From the NCBI GenBank assembly GCA_963740945.1, contig CAVUGE010000009.1:1-64000 (forward strand): a stretch of DNA of 64,000 nt, written 5' to 3'. This DNA comes from CAVQBP01 sp963740945. Lineage in GTDB: Bacteria; Bacteroidota; Ignavibacteria; Ignavibacteriales; Ignavibacteriaceae. Positions 45,873 through 57,860 of the stretch are shown piece after piece. The position numbers and the translations under genes were made by a program. Position 1 is the stretch's first letter. Every line of letters begins with the position of its first letter. The notes beneath the pieces were generated by a model that ran no database searches, was not told where the DNA came from, and worked only from the letters and a program-made list of their open reading frames with translations.

Positions 45873-47375
45873 TTGAATTTGACTGAAAATTTAACTTATA
45901 AGACTGTCCATGGTATTAAGTGGAATTATTTTTCTACTATTATCACCAGTGTTTTACAAATTGGATATACTGCAATAATGGCCCGGCTGCTGGAACCAGC
46001 CGCTTTTGGTCTGGTTGCTATGGCCGGGCTTGTTCTTCGTTTCGGAAGCTACTTTGCACAGATGGGAATTGAACGGGCACTTATACAAAAAAAAGAAATA
46101 AATGAAGAAGATATAAGATCGAGTTTTACATTATCCATTTTTCTGGGAATTATTTTCTTTCTGCTGCTCTGGTTTCTTGCACCACTTGCATTATATATAT
46201 TTAATAATGAAAAAGTAGTATTAATTGTTAAAGTACTGGCACTATCTTTTTTGATTACAGGATTGTCAACCACATCTTTAGGTGTTTTAAAAGAGAACTT
46301 AATTTCAAAGCCATTGCAGTTATTGAAGTTTCTTCATATATACTCGGTTATCTATGCGTAGGAATTACAATGGCTATTTTAGGTTTTGGGGTCTGGAGTC
46401 TTGTCTTTGCATCATTAAGTCAAGCGTTTTTTGCTTCTATAATATCATATATTTTCGTTAAACATAATTTAAGTTTTACATTTGAATTAAAACATTACAG
46501 ACCGCTTTTTTCATTTGGAAGCAAAGTTACTATAATAAGCTTTTTTGAATTTATTGGAGGAAGTCTTGATACATTGTTAATAGGCCGATTTTTAGGTGCT
46601 TCACTTTTAGGAATTTATAATCGGGCTTTTACGATAGTTAACCTGCCGTTACAAAATCTTAATACAAGCATAACAAGAGTATTATTTCCTTCATTTAGCA
46701 AAATTCAAAGCGATAAAGCAAAATTAAAAGAAGCTTTCCTATCTTCTTTTACAGTTAGCTCTTTTTTTTTGATTCCAATATGTATATGGTTTTCTGTTTC
46801 TGCAAAGGAAATTGTTTTAGTTATTCTTGGTGATAAGTGGAAAGAAGCCATTGATGTATTAAGAGTTTTGGCCCTTGTAACGCCATTTTATTTAATGAGT
46901 AGTTATATGGGAATTTTATTTGAAGCTGTAGCTTATTTAAAAGTAAAATTAATTTTCCAGATAAGCTTTGTAATTTTACTCGGCATAGTTTTATTTATTG
47001 CAGTTCCTTTTGGATTGATATATGCAGCAGCTGGATTATTGGTTTCAGCCATTATTTATCATCTGGGATATCTTTATTTAACAAAATCATTACTTTCTCT
47101 TAATTTAAAAGAAATAGTTTTAGCATATTATCCTTCTATTATTGCATCATTAATAACAGGAATATTTGTTTTAGTATTCATTTAATTTTAATTAAATTAA
47201 ATTCAGGCATAGTTATTAGATTTATCTTCAGTTCTTATTTTTTGCGGGATCTTTTTTAATATTATTAAAATTTCCTTTCACTAATGGAATTAAGAAAATT
47301 TTAAAGGAAAAAGTGTTTGATAATTTTGGTAATAATATTATTGTAAAAATTGGGAAAAGATTAGGTTTTGTATAG
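45873..47375 (+). pseudogene. MOP/PST-type polysaccharide flippase, copy 2, at least three frameshifts
   Basis: About 500 residues when joined. The first frame (TTG start at 45873) has KTVHGIKWNYFSTII and MARLLEPAAFGLVAMA, typical of the WzxC/TuaB-like flippases. The frame shifts near 46300 (ENLNFKAIAVIEVSSYILGY) and continues to 47185 with SLDTLLIGRFLGASLLGIYNRA. Two more shifts near 47190-47225 lead to a basic tail, FPFTNGIKKILKE to KRLGFV, stopping at 47375. The combined length is normal for the family. It differs from copy 1, so the locus carries two flippase types. Confidence 0.82.
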
Positions 47376-47416
47376 TAAAAACATTTAATATTTAAAAAAA
47401 TAATTATTAATAATAA

Positions 47417-48437
47417 ATGAAGCTGCTTGTCTTATTAAACGAAAATCCTGCTGGTTCTCATGAAGATGTACACAGAGCAATAAATATTTGCAATAATAAG
47501 GGGATAATCACCAGCAAAATTATTTATCCATTTTTAGCTAAGTTATCGGATGGAATAAAGGAGAAACAAGTTTTAAATGAAATAATCAATGTTTCAAAAG
47601 AGTATCAGCACAATTTGATCCTATGGATGCATACAGTAGATTGAAATTTGATCGAAATACAATTGTGAATTGCTAAATTTGAAAAGTAAACCTATAATGG
47701 GATACTGGGATGGTGATATATATCAAGGTCCTTTTAAATCTGTCCCTAATGAGGTTATTGAACTGTCTGCTGTATGCAATGTTGTTTTTGTTCAAGGATT
47801 CGGTGAAATGTCAAAAAAGATGCAATCTAAGGGATGCAAAGATATTAGATTTGTACCACCTTATAGTGATGATAAAAGATTTTATCCTATAAAGTCAACC
47901 AAGAGAAGGAATATGATATTGTGATGATCGGGAATTATATAACTAGCAGAAATCCATTTAGAGCTACTTTGCCTGGAACTATATTAAGAAAGAAATAGTA
48001 GAAACTATATCAAAAAGATTTGGGAATAAATTTGCTGTTTTAGGAAATAAGTGGGGTGGGAGTTCTGCTAAAGGTATTGTTCCATATTTTGACCAACATA
48101 AAATTTACTCTAAAAGTAAAATTGCTATTTCAGCTAATAGTAATAACGGCATATATTATTTTTCAGATCGTTTACCAATTGCTATGCTCTCTGGAATTCC
48201 TATATTGCAAAATTATGAAATGGGTTTCGATTTCCTTTTTAAAAGTTTAAGGAATGTGTTTTTTTAAAAGTTGCCTGAATTCTTCCAAAAAGCAGAGGAA
48301 TTATTACTAAAGCCACGAGGAATAGACGAAATAGGTAAGAAATTAATAGAATATGCAAAAAAATATTTTTTAGCAGAATTTGTATTGCTTACATGATTAA
48401 AGTTGCTGATTTCGAAAAAAAAATAAAAACCAATTAG
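47417..48437 (+). pseudogene. CgeB-like GT-B glycosyltransferase, several frameshifts
   Basis: Pieces in different frames make about 340 residues: MKLLVLLNENPAGSHEDVHRA at the start; IMGYWDGDIYQGPFKSVP; VVFVQGFGEMSKKMQSKG with FVPPYSDDKRFYP; then IVMIGNYITSRNPFRATLPG, FAVLGNKWGGSSAKGIVPY, KSKIAISANSNNGIYYFSDR and MLSGIPILQNYE. This order matches CgeB/spore-maturation-like glycosyltransferases with a nucleotide-sugar site in the last third. At least four one-base shifts and a stop at about 47642 interrupt it. The product would act in capsule repeat-unit assembly. The sugar is unknown. Confidence 0.7.
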
Positions 48438-48460
48438 TTGCTAATCCATGGATTTGTTAA

Positions 48461-49181
48461 ATGTTCTCTTTTTCATTACGGTATTATATTTTGAATCTGT
48501 ACATATATCATCATCTTGGTTTAGGAGATCATATTATATGTAATGGTTTGGTCCGAAACATTTATAAGAATAATAAAATATATTGTCCCAAAATATTTCT
48601 ATTTGCAAAGATGTTAATTTTGAATCAGTTTTTTCCATGTATTCGGATTTACAAAACTTAGAAATAATTAAAATAAAAAACGATAAAGAAGTAAAGAAAT
48701 ATTTGAAAAAACTGGATAATTTTAATCTTCAAAAAATAGGATTTGAGTTTCGCGATTTAAAAAATAAATATTTTGACGAAGACTTTTATAACGTGCGGGG
48801 ATAAAAACTTAAAGGGGGATGGGAAGATTTTAGCGTGAATCGCGATTATAAAAGAAAACGCAAGAACTATTTCAACAACAAGAAATAAAACCATTAAAAT
48901 ATATTTTTTTACACGATGATGTGGAACGGAAATATAAAATTAATTATAAATATATAATCAATAAAGATTTAAAGTCGTTAAACCATTTAGAACAAAAACA
49001 ATTTTTGATTGGTGTTTAATTTAGAAATGCCAAAGAAATTCATTGTATCGACTCATCTTTTCGTTTGCTAGCAGATAGTCTAAGATTAAACACTGATTTG
49101 TTATTCTTTCACCATTCTTATATTTATAAAGATGCAAAATATGTATTAAGCAGTTCGAAATTTGACTGGTCTTTAATATAA
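48461..49181 (+). pseudogene. capsule-locus protein with LGLGDHIICNG motif (GT9-like), multiple frameshifts
   Basis: Fragments read YIYHHLGLGDHIICNGLVR, VFSMYSDLQNLEIIKI, LQKIGFEFRDLKNKYFDE, KGGWEDFSVNRD, KYIFLHDDVERKY, and EIHCIDSSFRLLADSL with LLFFHHSYIYKDAKYV. The first motif resembles the donor-site start of GT9-like transferases, and the IHCIDSSF block resembles their C-terminal acceptor-binding part. The start is unclear (ATG at 48461 or a TTG near 48491). The break points are all changes of frame. Exact activity is unknown; a role in glycan synthesis is inferred from position. Confidence 0.6.
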
Positions 49182-50290
49182 ATGCAAAAGGTTAAAATTT
49201 TACATATTCTGGATGAACTAAATATTCTGGTGCAGAAGTTATGTTAAAAAACTCTGCACATTTATTTATAAATCAAAATATTGAGCTGCACGTTTTAAGT
49301 ACTGGAAGCTCTGTAGGAGAATCGTCAAACAAATTGGCAGAAGTCGGGTTTAAAATACATTATATATCATTCAGCAAGACCTTGAATTTCTTTTTTAAAA
49401 TTTACAGCCTAATAAAAAAAGAAAAAATAGAGATTATTCATATTCATCCCAAAGAGCTTTTTTTCTGGTATGCAACTGTTTCAAAATTATCTGGCGCTAC
49501 TAGAATCGTAAGAACAGTACATAGTTTGTATGATTTTAAGGGTTACTGAAAATTAAAAGAAAACTCCAACGTTTCGTTTCTTCCAAATTTTTTAAATTTA
49601 TATTTATCTCAATAAGTCCAGCAGTGCAAAAAGAGTGAAAAAAGAAATTTTAATAATAATACTATTTTAATAAAAATTGGATAAATGCTTTAATTCTTGT
49701 TCCACCACAAAATATAGATGAAAAAACAAAAGCAAGAAAAAAAATTTGGGATTTTCGGAAGAAGAAGAGTGATAATTATTTCAATAGGCAATTGCAGTAA
49801 AATAAAAAACCATGTTGATATTATAAAAGCTATTGCTCAATTAGTCAAATCTGTCAAAAATATTATATATTTACACGTTGGAGAAGGAAGATCACTAACT
49901 GAAGAAATTCATCTTGCACATCATCTAAAGATTGACCAGTATGTAAAATTTTTTGGAAAAATAGACAATGTTCGAGATGTATTAATATGTAGCGATATTT
50001 TTGTTATGACCTCACTTGTAGAAGGTAGTAGTGTTGCACTACTTGAGGCTGGTAGTTGTGGTTTACCATTCATGATGTCTCATGCACCTGGATTAAAAGA
50101 ATCGGTGTTCAAGATATTTAATGGTTTAATAGTAAAGCCAAATTATGAAGATTTAATTGAAGGGTTAAAAGAATTAATCATAAATGAAGAATTGAGAATT
50201 CTTTACGGAAAGAATGCAAGAAAATTTATTATTACCAACTATAACATGATGGAATCCATAAAGAAATTGGTTAATATTTACTTTGGGTAA
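49182..50290 (+). pseudogene. glycosyltransferase family 4 (group 1), frameshifted
   Basis: About 369 residues in total. The ATG at 49182 opens with VKILHILDELN, then after a shift AEVMLKNSAHLF, IIHIHPKELFFWYATVSKL and RIVRTVHSLYDF. The middle (49550-49720) is badly broken; the intact C-terminal frame has ISIGNCSKIKNHVDIIKAIA, LHVGEGRSL and the E-x7-E region SLVEGSSVALLEAGSCGLPF. This is the normal GT4 order of N-terminal acceptor and C-terminal donor domains. It begins directly after the stop of the previous gene. Confidence 0.78.
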
Positions 50291-50296
50291 ATTTCC

Positions 50297-51657
50297 TTGA
50301 GAAATCATATTTTAGAAATTAAAAATAAATATTTATCAGTAAATAAGATTGATGATTATTTGGAGAAATTTTATCTCCAATTTTCTTTATTATATCTTTT
50401 TTTACTCTATTCCCTTTTACTGCCACGCCCTATTATAAAAAGACGTTAATCTTTTTTTTCTTATTTCTAATGTTTACTCCTATCATCTAATTTTTAAAAC
50501 CAGAGGACATTAACTATGATGCTTATTATACTATTATAATATTTTTATCAGCAACCTTTTTTTTATTTCAAGAAAGAGAATTTAAACCGATTGTGTGGAT
50601 TATTTTTTACGTGTGGTATACTTTTAATGCTATCTTTATTAGAGGAATTTTTAATATCAGACCGTTCTACCCAGTATTTATAGTTCCTATTACCTCTTTA
50701 TCACTTTATGGAATTTTTGCTTTTCAAAATCCAGATTATAAATATGATCTAGTTGTATTTTTTCTGAAATGGTTAATGATATCTGTAGTTATAGAATCAC
50801 TAATTGGAATTTCTCAATCTTTTTTTTCATTTCCTTTTTTCCCACAAATTCTAAATAATTTGGTTGTTACCAATCGAAATTATTTTGCATTTCTTTTCTC
50901 TTCTCTTTTACCACAGGTGACTCAGGGAAGTGGAACATTTTCGCATCCTAACGGTTTAGGTGGTTTACTCTCTTTAACTTTTCCGATTTTTTTCGGTTAT
51001 TGGTATTCTAATAAAAGAAAAAAATCAAGAATTTTTCTTTTAATAATTACATTCTTAGGTCTTTTTACTACTTATTCTAGAGGTGCCTTGATTGGAGTTA
51101 TGTTTACCTCTTCATTTTTTTTCTTGTTTTTTTCTAATTTTTCGAAGAGGATAAAAGTATCTGTTGCATTATTAATAATATTTTTATTTGCAGTATTCTT
51201 GAGTAACGATATTGAAAATTACTATATGTCAACACAAAATTTTACAATCAGATTAGATATATGGGGAATAGTATTAAATTATGTAACAAACAATCCCTTT
51301 AAAATATTAGTTGGATATGGTATTTTCTTTTTTAGAGATAACGTTTTGGGATTTGGTGGAATACCTAAAGATGTACATTCGGGACAATTAGAAATTCTTA
51401 TAGAATTGGGTATAATAGGTTTTGTATTATTTTGTAAATTTTATTTTCAAATTATTTCGCAAGCATTAAAATTTCGTAATAATTTTTTAATCCTATCGCT
51501 TTCTGCAGGTTTAATGAGTTTTTTTGTTCATCAGTTAGTAGAGAATCAATTTTTTGGTTATTTAGGAATATTAACGGCTTGCTTATTGGGGGTCTTGATA
51601 TCTGTTATGAAAGATGAGAATGAAGAAATTTTAAAATGGTGGTTGGGAACAGATTAA
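50297..51657 (+). pseudogene. O-antigen polymerase/ligase-like protein (Wzy-type), frameshifted at the 5' end
   Basis: The 3' frame from 50593 is intact and gives about 350 residues with ten or so helices, including the O-antigen ligase block GTFSHPNGLGGLLSLTFPIF and LFTTYSRGALIGVMF, then a periplasmic loop with DVHSGQLEILIELG. Upstream, hydrophobic coding pieces (YLQFSLLYLFLLYSLLLPRP from 50297, then LSATFFLFQEREFKPI) join it through two or more shifts, giving about 453 residues, a usual length. The protein should polymerise repeat units in the periplasm. Wzy and WaaL are hard to separate by sequence; the locus context favours Wzy. Confidence 0.75.
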
Positions 51658-51675
51658 GATTTTTATTTTTGATTT

Positions 51676-52565
51676 ATGATTGACATAATAGTTCCTATAC
51701 ACAATAGAAAAAAATTTACTCGTCAATGCTTATTGTCTTTGATTAAACAGACCAATAAGAATTTTTTAATTATTATTATTGATGATGGCTCAACTGATGG
51801 TTCAGGAGAAATGATAAATAATGAATTTCCTGAAGTCATTGTGTTAAATGGGGATGGAAATTTATGGTGGACTAAAGCAACGAATCTAGGTGTTAAATAT
51901 GCATTGGAACAAGATGCCGAATTTATTTTAACATTAAATAATGATACTATATTAAATGAAGATTATATTGAGAAAATGATTTATTGGGTGGAAAGGAAAA
52001 AAGATGCCCTCCTCGGCTCCTTTGCATTTCATTTTAGAACGAAAAAACCTATTTATGGAGGAGAAAGTATTAATTGGAAAAAAGTTAAGTCCGATTTTTT
52101 ATTGGATCATTTCAAACCCGATGAATATACTGTTCAACATATGGTATCCCATTATTCTGGAAGAGGAATGATGATACCAGAAGGGTTTTAAAAAAATAGG
52201 ATTTTATGATGAAAAAAATTTCCCACAAACATTTGCGGACAATGATTTTGCTCACCGGGCTGTACGAAATGGATTTGAAATATATTGTAATTATGATGCA
52301 AAAATATTTGTTCGATTCCTAAAAGAAAGCTGGCGACTATCAAAATGACGAAAAAACAAATCGCTTAAAAATTATGTACTACATTTGTTTGGTATAAAAG
52401 GCGGAGGAAATCTTAAAATTCTTTATAATCTTTGCAGTTAAAAATTGTCCTAAAAAATACCTACCTACTTTTCTGATTATAGGGACTTTTAAAAGGATAT
52501 TTGGTTACTTGTTTGATTGGTTAAGTGAGATATTTATAGCACATAAAATTGAGAATTTAAAATAG
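51676..52565 (+). pseudogene. glycosyltransferase family 2 (rhamnosyltransferase-like), frameshifted
   Basis: About 296 residues when joined. The first frame has IDIIVPIHNRKKFTRQCL, IIDDGSTDGSGEMI, DGNLWWTKATNLGVKYA, and LTLNNDTILNED (DXD-type site), then GGESINW and HYSGRGMMIPEGF. From 52190 other frames continue with KKIGFYDEKNFPQTFADNDF (the catalytic-base region), then ESWRLSK, LHLFGIKGGGNLK, and a final helix region FDWLSEIFIAHKIENLK ending at 52565. The WWTKATN pattern is shared with GT2 rhamnosyltransferases of cell-surface loci. At least three shifts, one at a poly-A run near 52190. Confidence 0.8.
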
Positions 52566-52654
52566 AGATTCTTAATTATTAACCGGTTGATTCTAATACT
52601 TAAAAAAATATAAATTATGAATAAATAGAAATTTTAAAAATAATTGTATTTAAT

Positions 52655-53560
52655 TTGAAATTAACAAAAATTTCTCTGGAAAAAATCCAATCTCTTCTTA
52701 GATATAAAGTTTTAGATCAAACTGAATAAAAGTCTTAATTAAAATGCTTAAATGGGGAGGTAGCTAGATTAAGAGATAAAAAAATCAAGTATAAATTTGA
52801 TTGAACACTAAAAATTACTCTTAACGTAAACGAAGGTGTTTCACGTTTGTTGTATTATTTTGGTTATAGTGAACCTGAAATTTTTAGCTTTATTAATGAT
52901 TATTTGAAAGAAGGTATGTTTTTTTTTGACATAGGTGCAAACATTGGTCTCCATTTCCTTATTTGCATCAAAGAGAGTTGGAATCGAAGGGAAAGTTTTT
53001 GAATTCGAACCTTGTAAATCAATATATAAAAGAATAATTGAAAATATAGGCAATAATAATATAAATAACATATACTCTTATAATTTAGCTTTAGGCGAAT
53101 GTGGATTGTGAAGTGGAAATAATTAAAATTACAAACGATACTTCAAGAACACATATTCGATTAGGAAAGTTGGGATTAATAGAGATAAAAATATTGAAAA
53201 AGTAAGAATGACCACTTTAGATAATTATGTAAATATTAAATAATATATATAGAATTGATTATCTAAAAATTGATGTTGAGGGTTATGAATTAAATGTATT
53301 AAAAGGCTCTGTTAGAACTTTTTCAGTTATCAAACCTTCTATCATCCAAGTTGAATTTGATCAAGAACATTTAAATCGAAACAATGTTGATATTGATGAG
53401 ATAAAAAAATTTTTCCAAGAATATAGTTATCATTCTTTTTCTTTAAATTCTCACTGGAGGCTCTTTACTGCCTAAATCCCGATTTAGTTTATCCTTATAA
53501 CACTTTTTTTATACATAAATATAAAATAACCGAATTATCTTATTTGATTGAATTGAATGA
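52655..53560 (+). pseudogene. FkbM-family methyltransferase, copy 1, many frameshifts
   Basis: Reassembled pieces show the FkbM order: LLYYFGYSEPEIFSFINDYL, the SAM-binding block FFDIGANIGLHS, then LFASKRVGIEGKVFEFEP, NNINNIYSYNLALGE, DYLKIDVEGYELNVLKGS, and KPSIIQVEFDQEH. FkbM enzymes O-methylate sugars or other hydroxyls. At least five one-base frame changes occur, for example in the T-runs near 52965. The TTG at 52655 is a tentative start. The stop cannot be fixed; the next gene starts at 53557, probably overlapping it. Confidence 0.75.
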
Positions 53561-54783
53561 ATATTATTTTATCCGCTTATTCTTGCGCGATTGAAATAAA
53601 GGATCCGAACCTGAAGTTGGTTTAATTGGTTAGTTGAACTTTCAAAAAAAAACAAGGTTTTTTCGCCTCTTTTATTCGGAGAAGATCAGAAAAGAGGAAG
53701 TGCAAAAAGCAGTGGAATTATTACCTCAAAAAAATAATATACACCTTTATCCTATTGGCTTTTCATCCTTTAGACACAATGAAATATATCACCGTCTTAA
53801 ATATGAACTCTGGCAAATAAAAGCTTTCTTTGGAGCGAAAAAAATAATAAATGAAAAACAAATAGACTTAGAGACATCAAGTAACAATTGCAGCCTGGTG
53901 GTTTAATAAGAGATTACTGGATGTTTAATACCCCACTTGTACTCGGTCCTTTGCTTGGAGGTACTTTTCCCACAAGCTGCACTCTCTTTTCTAAATTTAA
54001 AATATAAAATTTATGAAGAAGTACGGTCAATATTTTTATTTTTTTCTAGTAGATTATTTATAAATTCGATTATTTCAATAAAAAAAGCTAGAATAGTTAT
54101 TGCTGGAAATAATGAAACTTACAAGTTAATATCAAAAATTAGAGTAAATCGTCCAACAATCTTATTGAATGCTGTAAGGTATTTCTGTTTGTGAGGGGAA
54201 GGATTTTAAATTTGTTAAAGGAGATGAATTAAAATTATTATGGGTTGGATTACTTACTCCAAGTAAAAATTTTGGTTTTTTACTTAAGTGTCTTGAGAAA
54301 TTACCCCAAAATATAAACTGGAAGCTGATGGTTGTTGGTGAGGGTAACTTGCTAAGCTATTGGAAAAATATAACTAAATTAAGTTTTGTAAATAACAAAA
54401 TAGAATTTACTGGCAAAATTGAATACTCAAAAGTAGGTAATTATTATAAGGAATCCGATATATTTCTTTTCCCAAGTTTAAGAGAAGGTTCGCCAACTGT
54501 TATATTAGAAGCAATGTCTTATCACCTACCAGTTATTACATTTAAACAAAATGGTGCAGATATTATGTTAAATGATAAGAGTGGTGGCATTTTAATTCCT
54601 TTGGAAACTAAAGAACAAATGCTCAATGATTTTATAAATTCTATTATTGAACTTTATAAAAATCCGGAGTTAAGATTTAAAATTGGGCAGACCGCCAGAA
54701 AAGAAGTTGAAGAAAATTTTGTTTGGGGAAAAAGAGGCATTAAGATGAATAAAATATATGAACAATATATAACGAATGAGTAG
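53557..54783 (+). pseudogene. glycosyltransferase family 4, copy 2, frameshifted
   Basis: About 409 residues in total. The ATG at 53557 reads MNIILSAYSCA, then after shifts GSEPEVGW and NWLVELSKKNKVF, YSEKIRKEEVQKAVELL, IAAWWFNKRLLDV, TPLVLGPLLGG, and the unbroken C-terminal frame GVWVG-like LLWVGLLTPSKNFGFLLK, VVGEGNLLSYWKNI, FPSLREGSPTVILEAMSYHLPVI. The EGSPTVILEA block holds the GT4 E-x7-E site. The N-terminal SAYSCA...GSEPEVGW opening is common to GT4 enzymes of capsule loci. It overlaps the next gene by 8 bp. Confidence 0.8.
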
Positions 54784-55876
54784 AAAACCAGTACTCTTAG
54801 TATATACTGTTCCATGGAGCGAAAAAAGAAATCTATTATTTTCACGCTATCTTTCAAACTATTTTGAAGTAATAATATTAACTATTTTCAATGAGTATGA
54901 AAATATATTGGAGATAATTAAACCATAAAGTTATACCCATAAATTTTGGCTTAAAAACAAGGTCGGATTGTCTTTTTCTTTAAATTTTGAAAAATATCTG
55001 AAAGAGATTAAGCCTTCTTATGTTATTACATTAGAAACACACTCCGTTTCTTCATATCAATCAACAAAGTTGTCGAAAAAGTATAATTTTAAATCAATTG
55101 TTTTTAGCTGGCAGAATATGGAGTCTATTCCAAAATATTTCTTCCAAAAATATATTCAAAAAAAAGTTTTACACCATGCAGATTATCTGCTGGCTGGAAC
55201 TTCTGAGACAAAAAGAGATTGATTAATGAAAGGTGCAGATACAAATAAAATATTTATTAATCCTGAAACTGGCTATGATGAAAAAATTTTTGAAAATGGA
55301 GAGAATCTAAGAAAATGCTGGGGATTAAAGGAAGATGACTTTATAGTAATGTATGCAGGGAGACTAGTAAAAGAGAAGGGAATAAAGATAATATTAAGTG
55401 CTGCAGAAAAATTAGAATCAATAAATGATAAAATAAAATTTATTTTTGTTGGAAAAGGTTATTTAGAAAAAACTATCAAAAATTTTAAATCTAAAAACAT
55501 ATTTTATAAAGGCAGCTATGATTTCGTAGAAATGGGAAAGGTATTAAGAACATGTGATATTTTTGTTTACCCAAGTATTCAGAGAAAATATTGGGCTGAA
55601 CAATTTGGTTATTCTGTAATAGAGGCTCTGATTTGTCGAAGACCTGCAATAGTTTCTAATTCTGGTTTCCTACCTAATTTCATAAAAGACGGATTAAATG
55701 GAAGTATAATTGAAGAGGGGAATGAATTAGAATTAAAAACGAAAATTATTTGGTGGTATAATAGATTAAAAAACAATAAAGAAATTAATTCCAATATTAT
55801 CGAGAAATTTAATGCTAAAAATATTGCATTAAATTACAAGCAGATTCTTTTAGATAAGAAACCCTATATTTATTAG
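54776..55876 (+). pseudogene. glycosyltransferase family 4, copy 3, with frameshift and in-frame TGA
   Basis: About 366 residues. The ATG at 54776 opens MSRKPVLLVYTVPWSEKRN, breaking near 54928. The next frame has YVITLETHSVSSYQS and FSWQNMESIPKYF and ends TSETKRD with TGA at 55220-55222; the same frame then continues LMKGADTNKIFINPETGYD, the expected follow-on sequence, so here the interruption is a nonsense codon rather than a shift. The C-terminal half has YAGRLVKEKGI and EQFGYSVIEALICRRPAIVS with the E-x7-E site. It overlaps the previous gene by 8 bp, suggesting one operon. Confidence 0.8.
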
Positions 55877-55927
55877 TAATTGGATTTAGTAAGGATTTAA
55901 ACTTTTGTTAGTACTCATAATAATGAA

Positions 55928-57104
55928 ATGAAAATATTAATTGCTCATAATTATTATCAATATCAAGGTGGAGAAGATATTATTGTATATAACGAAAAAA
56001 TCTCCTTAAAAGTAAAAATCATAAAATTATTTTTTTTAAAAGAAAATAGTCAAATCAAATACTTTTCTATTTTTACTAAGGCATCTTTATTATGGAAGAC
56101 TTCCTGGTCCAATAAAACTTATAAAGAGATTTAAAAATTATAAATGAAGAAAAACCTGATATTTGTCATGTTCATAATATACTTCCTTTAATTACACCTT
56201 CAATATATTATGCTTGCAATTACTTTAATATACCTGTTGTGCAATCAATACATAACTATCGTCATTTTTGTACAAACGGATTTTTTTTTAGAAATAATCA
56301 TATTTGTGAAGAGTGTATAAATAAAAAAGCATATCATGCACTTAAATATGGATGCTATAGAAATTCAAGAATTCAGACTTATTCTGTTGCAAGAATGATT
56401 GAAAATCATAAAAAAAAGGATACATGGACTAAAAAGATTAATGCATTTATTTGTCCAACCGAATTTGTCTACAGTAAATTTATAAAAGAAGGTTTTCCAA
56501 AAGAAAAATTATTTAAAAAGCCAAATTTTGTTTTGAAAAATCCCAATCCGCTTTACAAAGATCAAAATTACTTTTTGTTTGCCGGCAGACTTGATAATTT
56601 AAAAGGAATTAACATTTTATCTTCTCTAAAAATGAAATTTATTGATTTTAAATTGAAAATTATTGGGGATGGACCTGAAATTTATAAATTAAGAGATAAT
56701 CCAAGTTTAGAAATAGTTGGTGGAAAAACCCATGCTGAAACAATAAATTACATAAAAAATAGTATAGCCGTTATTTACCCTTCCATTTGGTATGAAAATT
56801 TTGGAATGACAATAATCGAAGCATTTGCATGTGGTAAACCAGTAATTGCCAGCAGACTTGGTACTATGCAGGAAATAATTGAAGAAGGAAAAACAGGTTT
56901 ATTATTTGAACCCGGTAATGCAGATGATTTAAAAGAAAGATTATCTGGGCTATTGAAAATAGAGATACCTTAAAAGAGATGGGAGAAAAAGCAAGAAAAC
57001 AGTTTGAAGATAAGTATACAGCAGAGAAAAATTATGAAAAGTTAATAAATATTTATAATAGAATTATTTTATTAAACAAAACATTGAAATATACTCCTAT
57101 ATAA
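55928..57104 (+). pseudogene. glycosyltransferase family 4, copy 4, frameshifted
   Basis: About 392 residues. It starts MKILIAHNYYQYQGGEDIIV, the hallmark opening of a GT4 subgroup. After shifts come PDICHVHNILPLITPSIYYA and the intact frame from 56239 with SIHNYRHFCTNGFFFRN, a Cys pair in HICEECINK, YGCYRNSR, FAGRLDNLKGI, and ENFGMTIIEAFACGKPVIAS (donor-site E-x7-E). A final shift near 56970 leads to ARKQFEDKYTAEKNYEKL and the stop at 57104. The Cys motif is typical of this subgroup and may bind metal. Confidence 0.82.
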
Positions 57105-57111
57105 TAAGGGC

Positions 57112-57776
57112 ATGAAGAATTTAACAATTACCTCTTATTTTTATTTATCTTTTTCACATCAATTTGTTAAAGAAATCATTGACTATATATCTCATCGAAA
57201 AAGCTATTCCCAGTATGGAGAAGACTTAATAGTAAATAAATTAGTTAAAAAATATGCCATCAATAAAGAATCTATTTATATTGATATTTGTGCTAATCAT
57301 CCGACTAGATTATCAAATACATTTGTCTTTTACAAAAAAGTTTTTCATAGGATCCTAATTGAACCTATCAAAAACTTTGCATTCCTTTACAAACTATTTA
57401 GAAAAAAAGTTATAATCTTGAAGATTGGTATTGGTAAGTAGAAGGTATTGCTGAATTTAAATATGCAAGTATCTCATGTTTTAGATACTTTTTCAAATAA
57501 GATTAATGGAAATGTTATTAAGAAGGAATATGTTCCAATATTAAGATTAGATAGTGTCATCGAGTACAGATGTAGAGAGATTAGATTATGAAGTTTTGAT
57601 AGGCAGCAAGGATATATTGTCTTATATAAAAATTATTTGTATCGAAGCTAATACAAGTACTGATAAAGAACTAATAATCAATTTTTTAGTAAAAAAATAA
57701 GTTTCAATTAGAAAATGAAATTGGATATAATTTGCTTTTTGTAAGTAATTCATTAAAAGAAAAAGGAGCTTTATAA
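57112..57776 (+). pseudogene. FkbM-family methyltransferase, copy 2, frameshifted
   Basis: About 221 residues. The first frame has SYSQYGEDLIVNKLVKKY and YIDICANHPTRLSNTFVFYK, the start typical of this FkbM subgroup (normally with VGAxHP; here ICANHP). Later pieces are VLDTFSNKINGN, VPILRLDSVIE, TDVERLDYEVL, KIICIEANTSTDKELIINFL and NEIGYNLLFVSNS. It differs in subgroup from copy 1 at 52655. Three or more shifts, including one in a poly-A run near 57698. The stop at 57776 is in the last frame. Confidence 0.75.
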
Positions 57777-57860
57777 TTTCAAATACTTCAAATTAAAAAA
57801 CTAATTCCAATTTCTCTAATAATATGATATCTTTTTCATTAAAATTGAGTAAAAACCATT

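Noticed and set aside
55220..55222. Selenocysteine or readthrough at internal TGA
   Set aside because: GT4 enzymes have no Cys/Sec at this place and no obvious stem-loop follows; TGA is used as a normal stop elsewhere.
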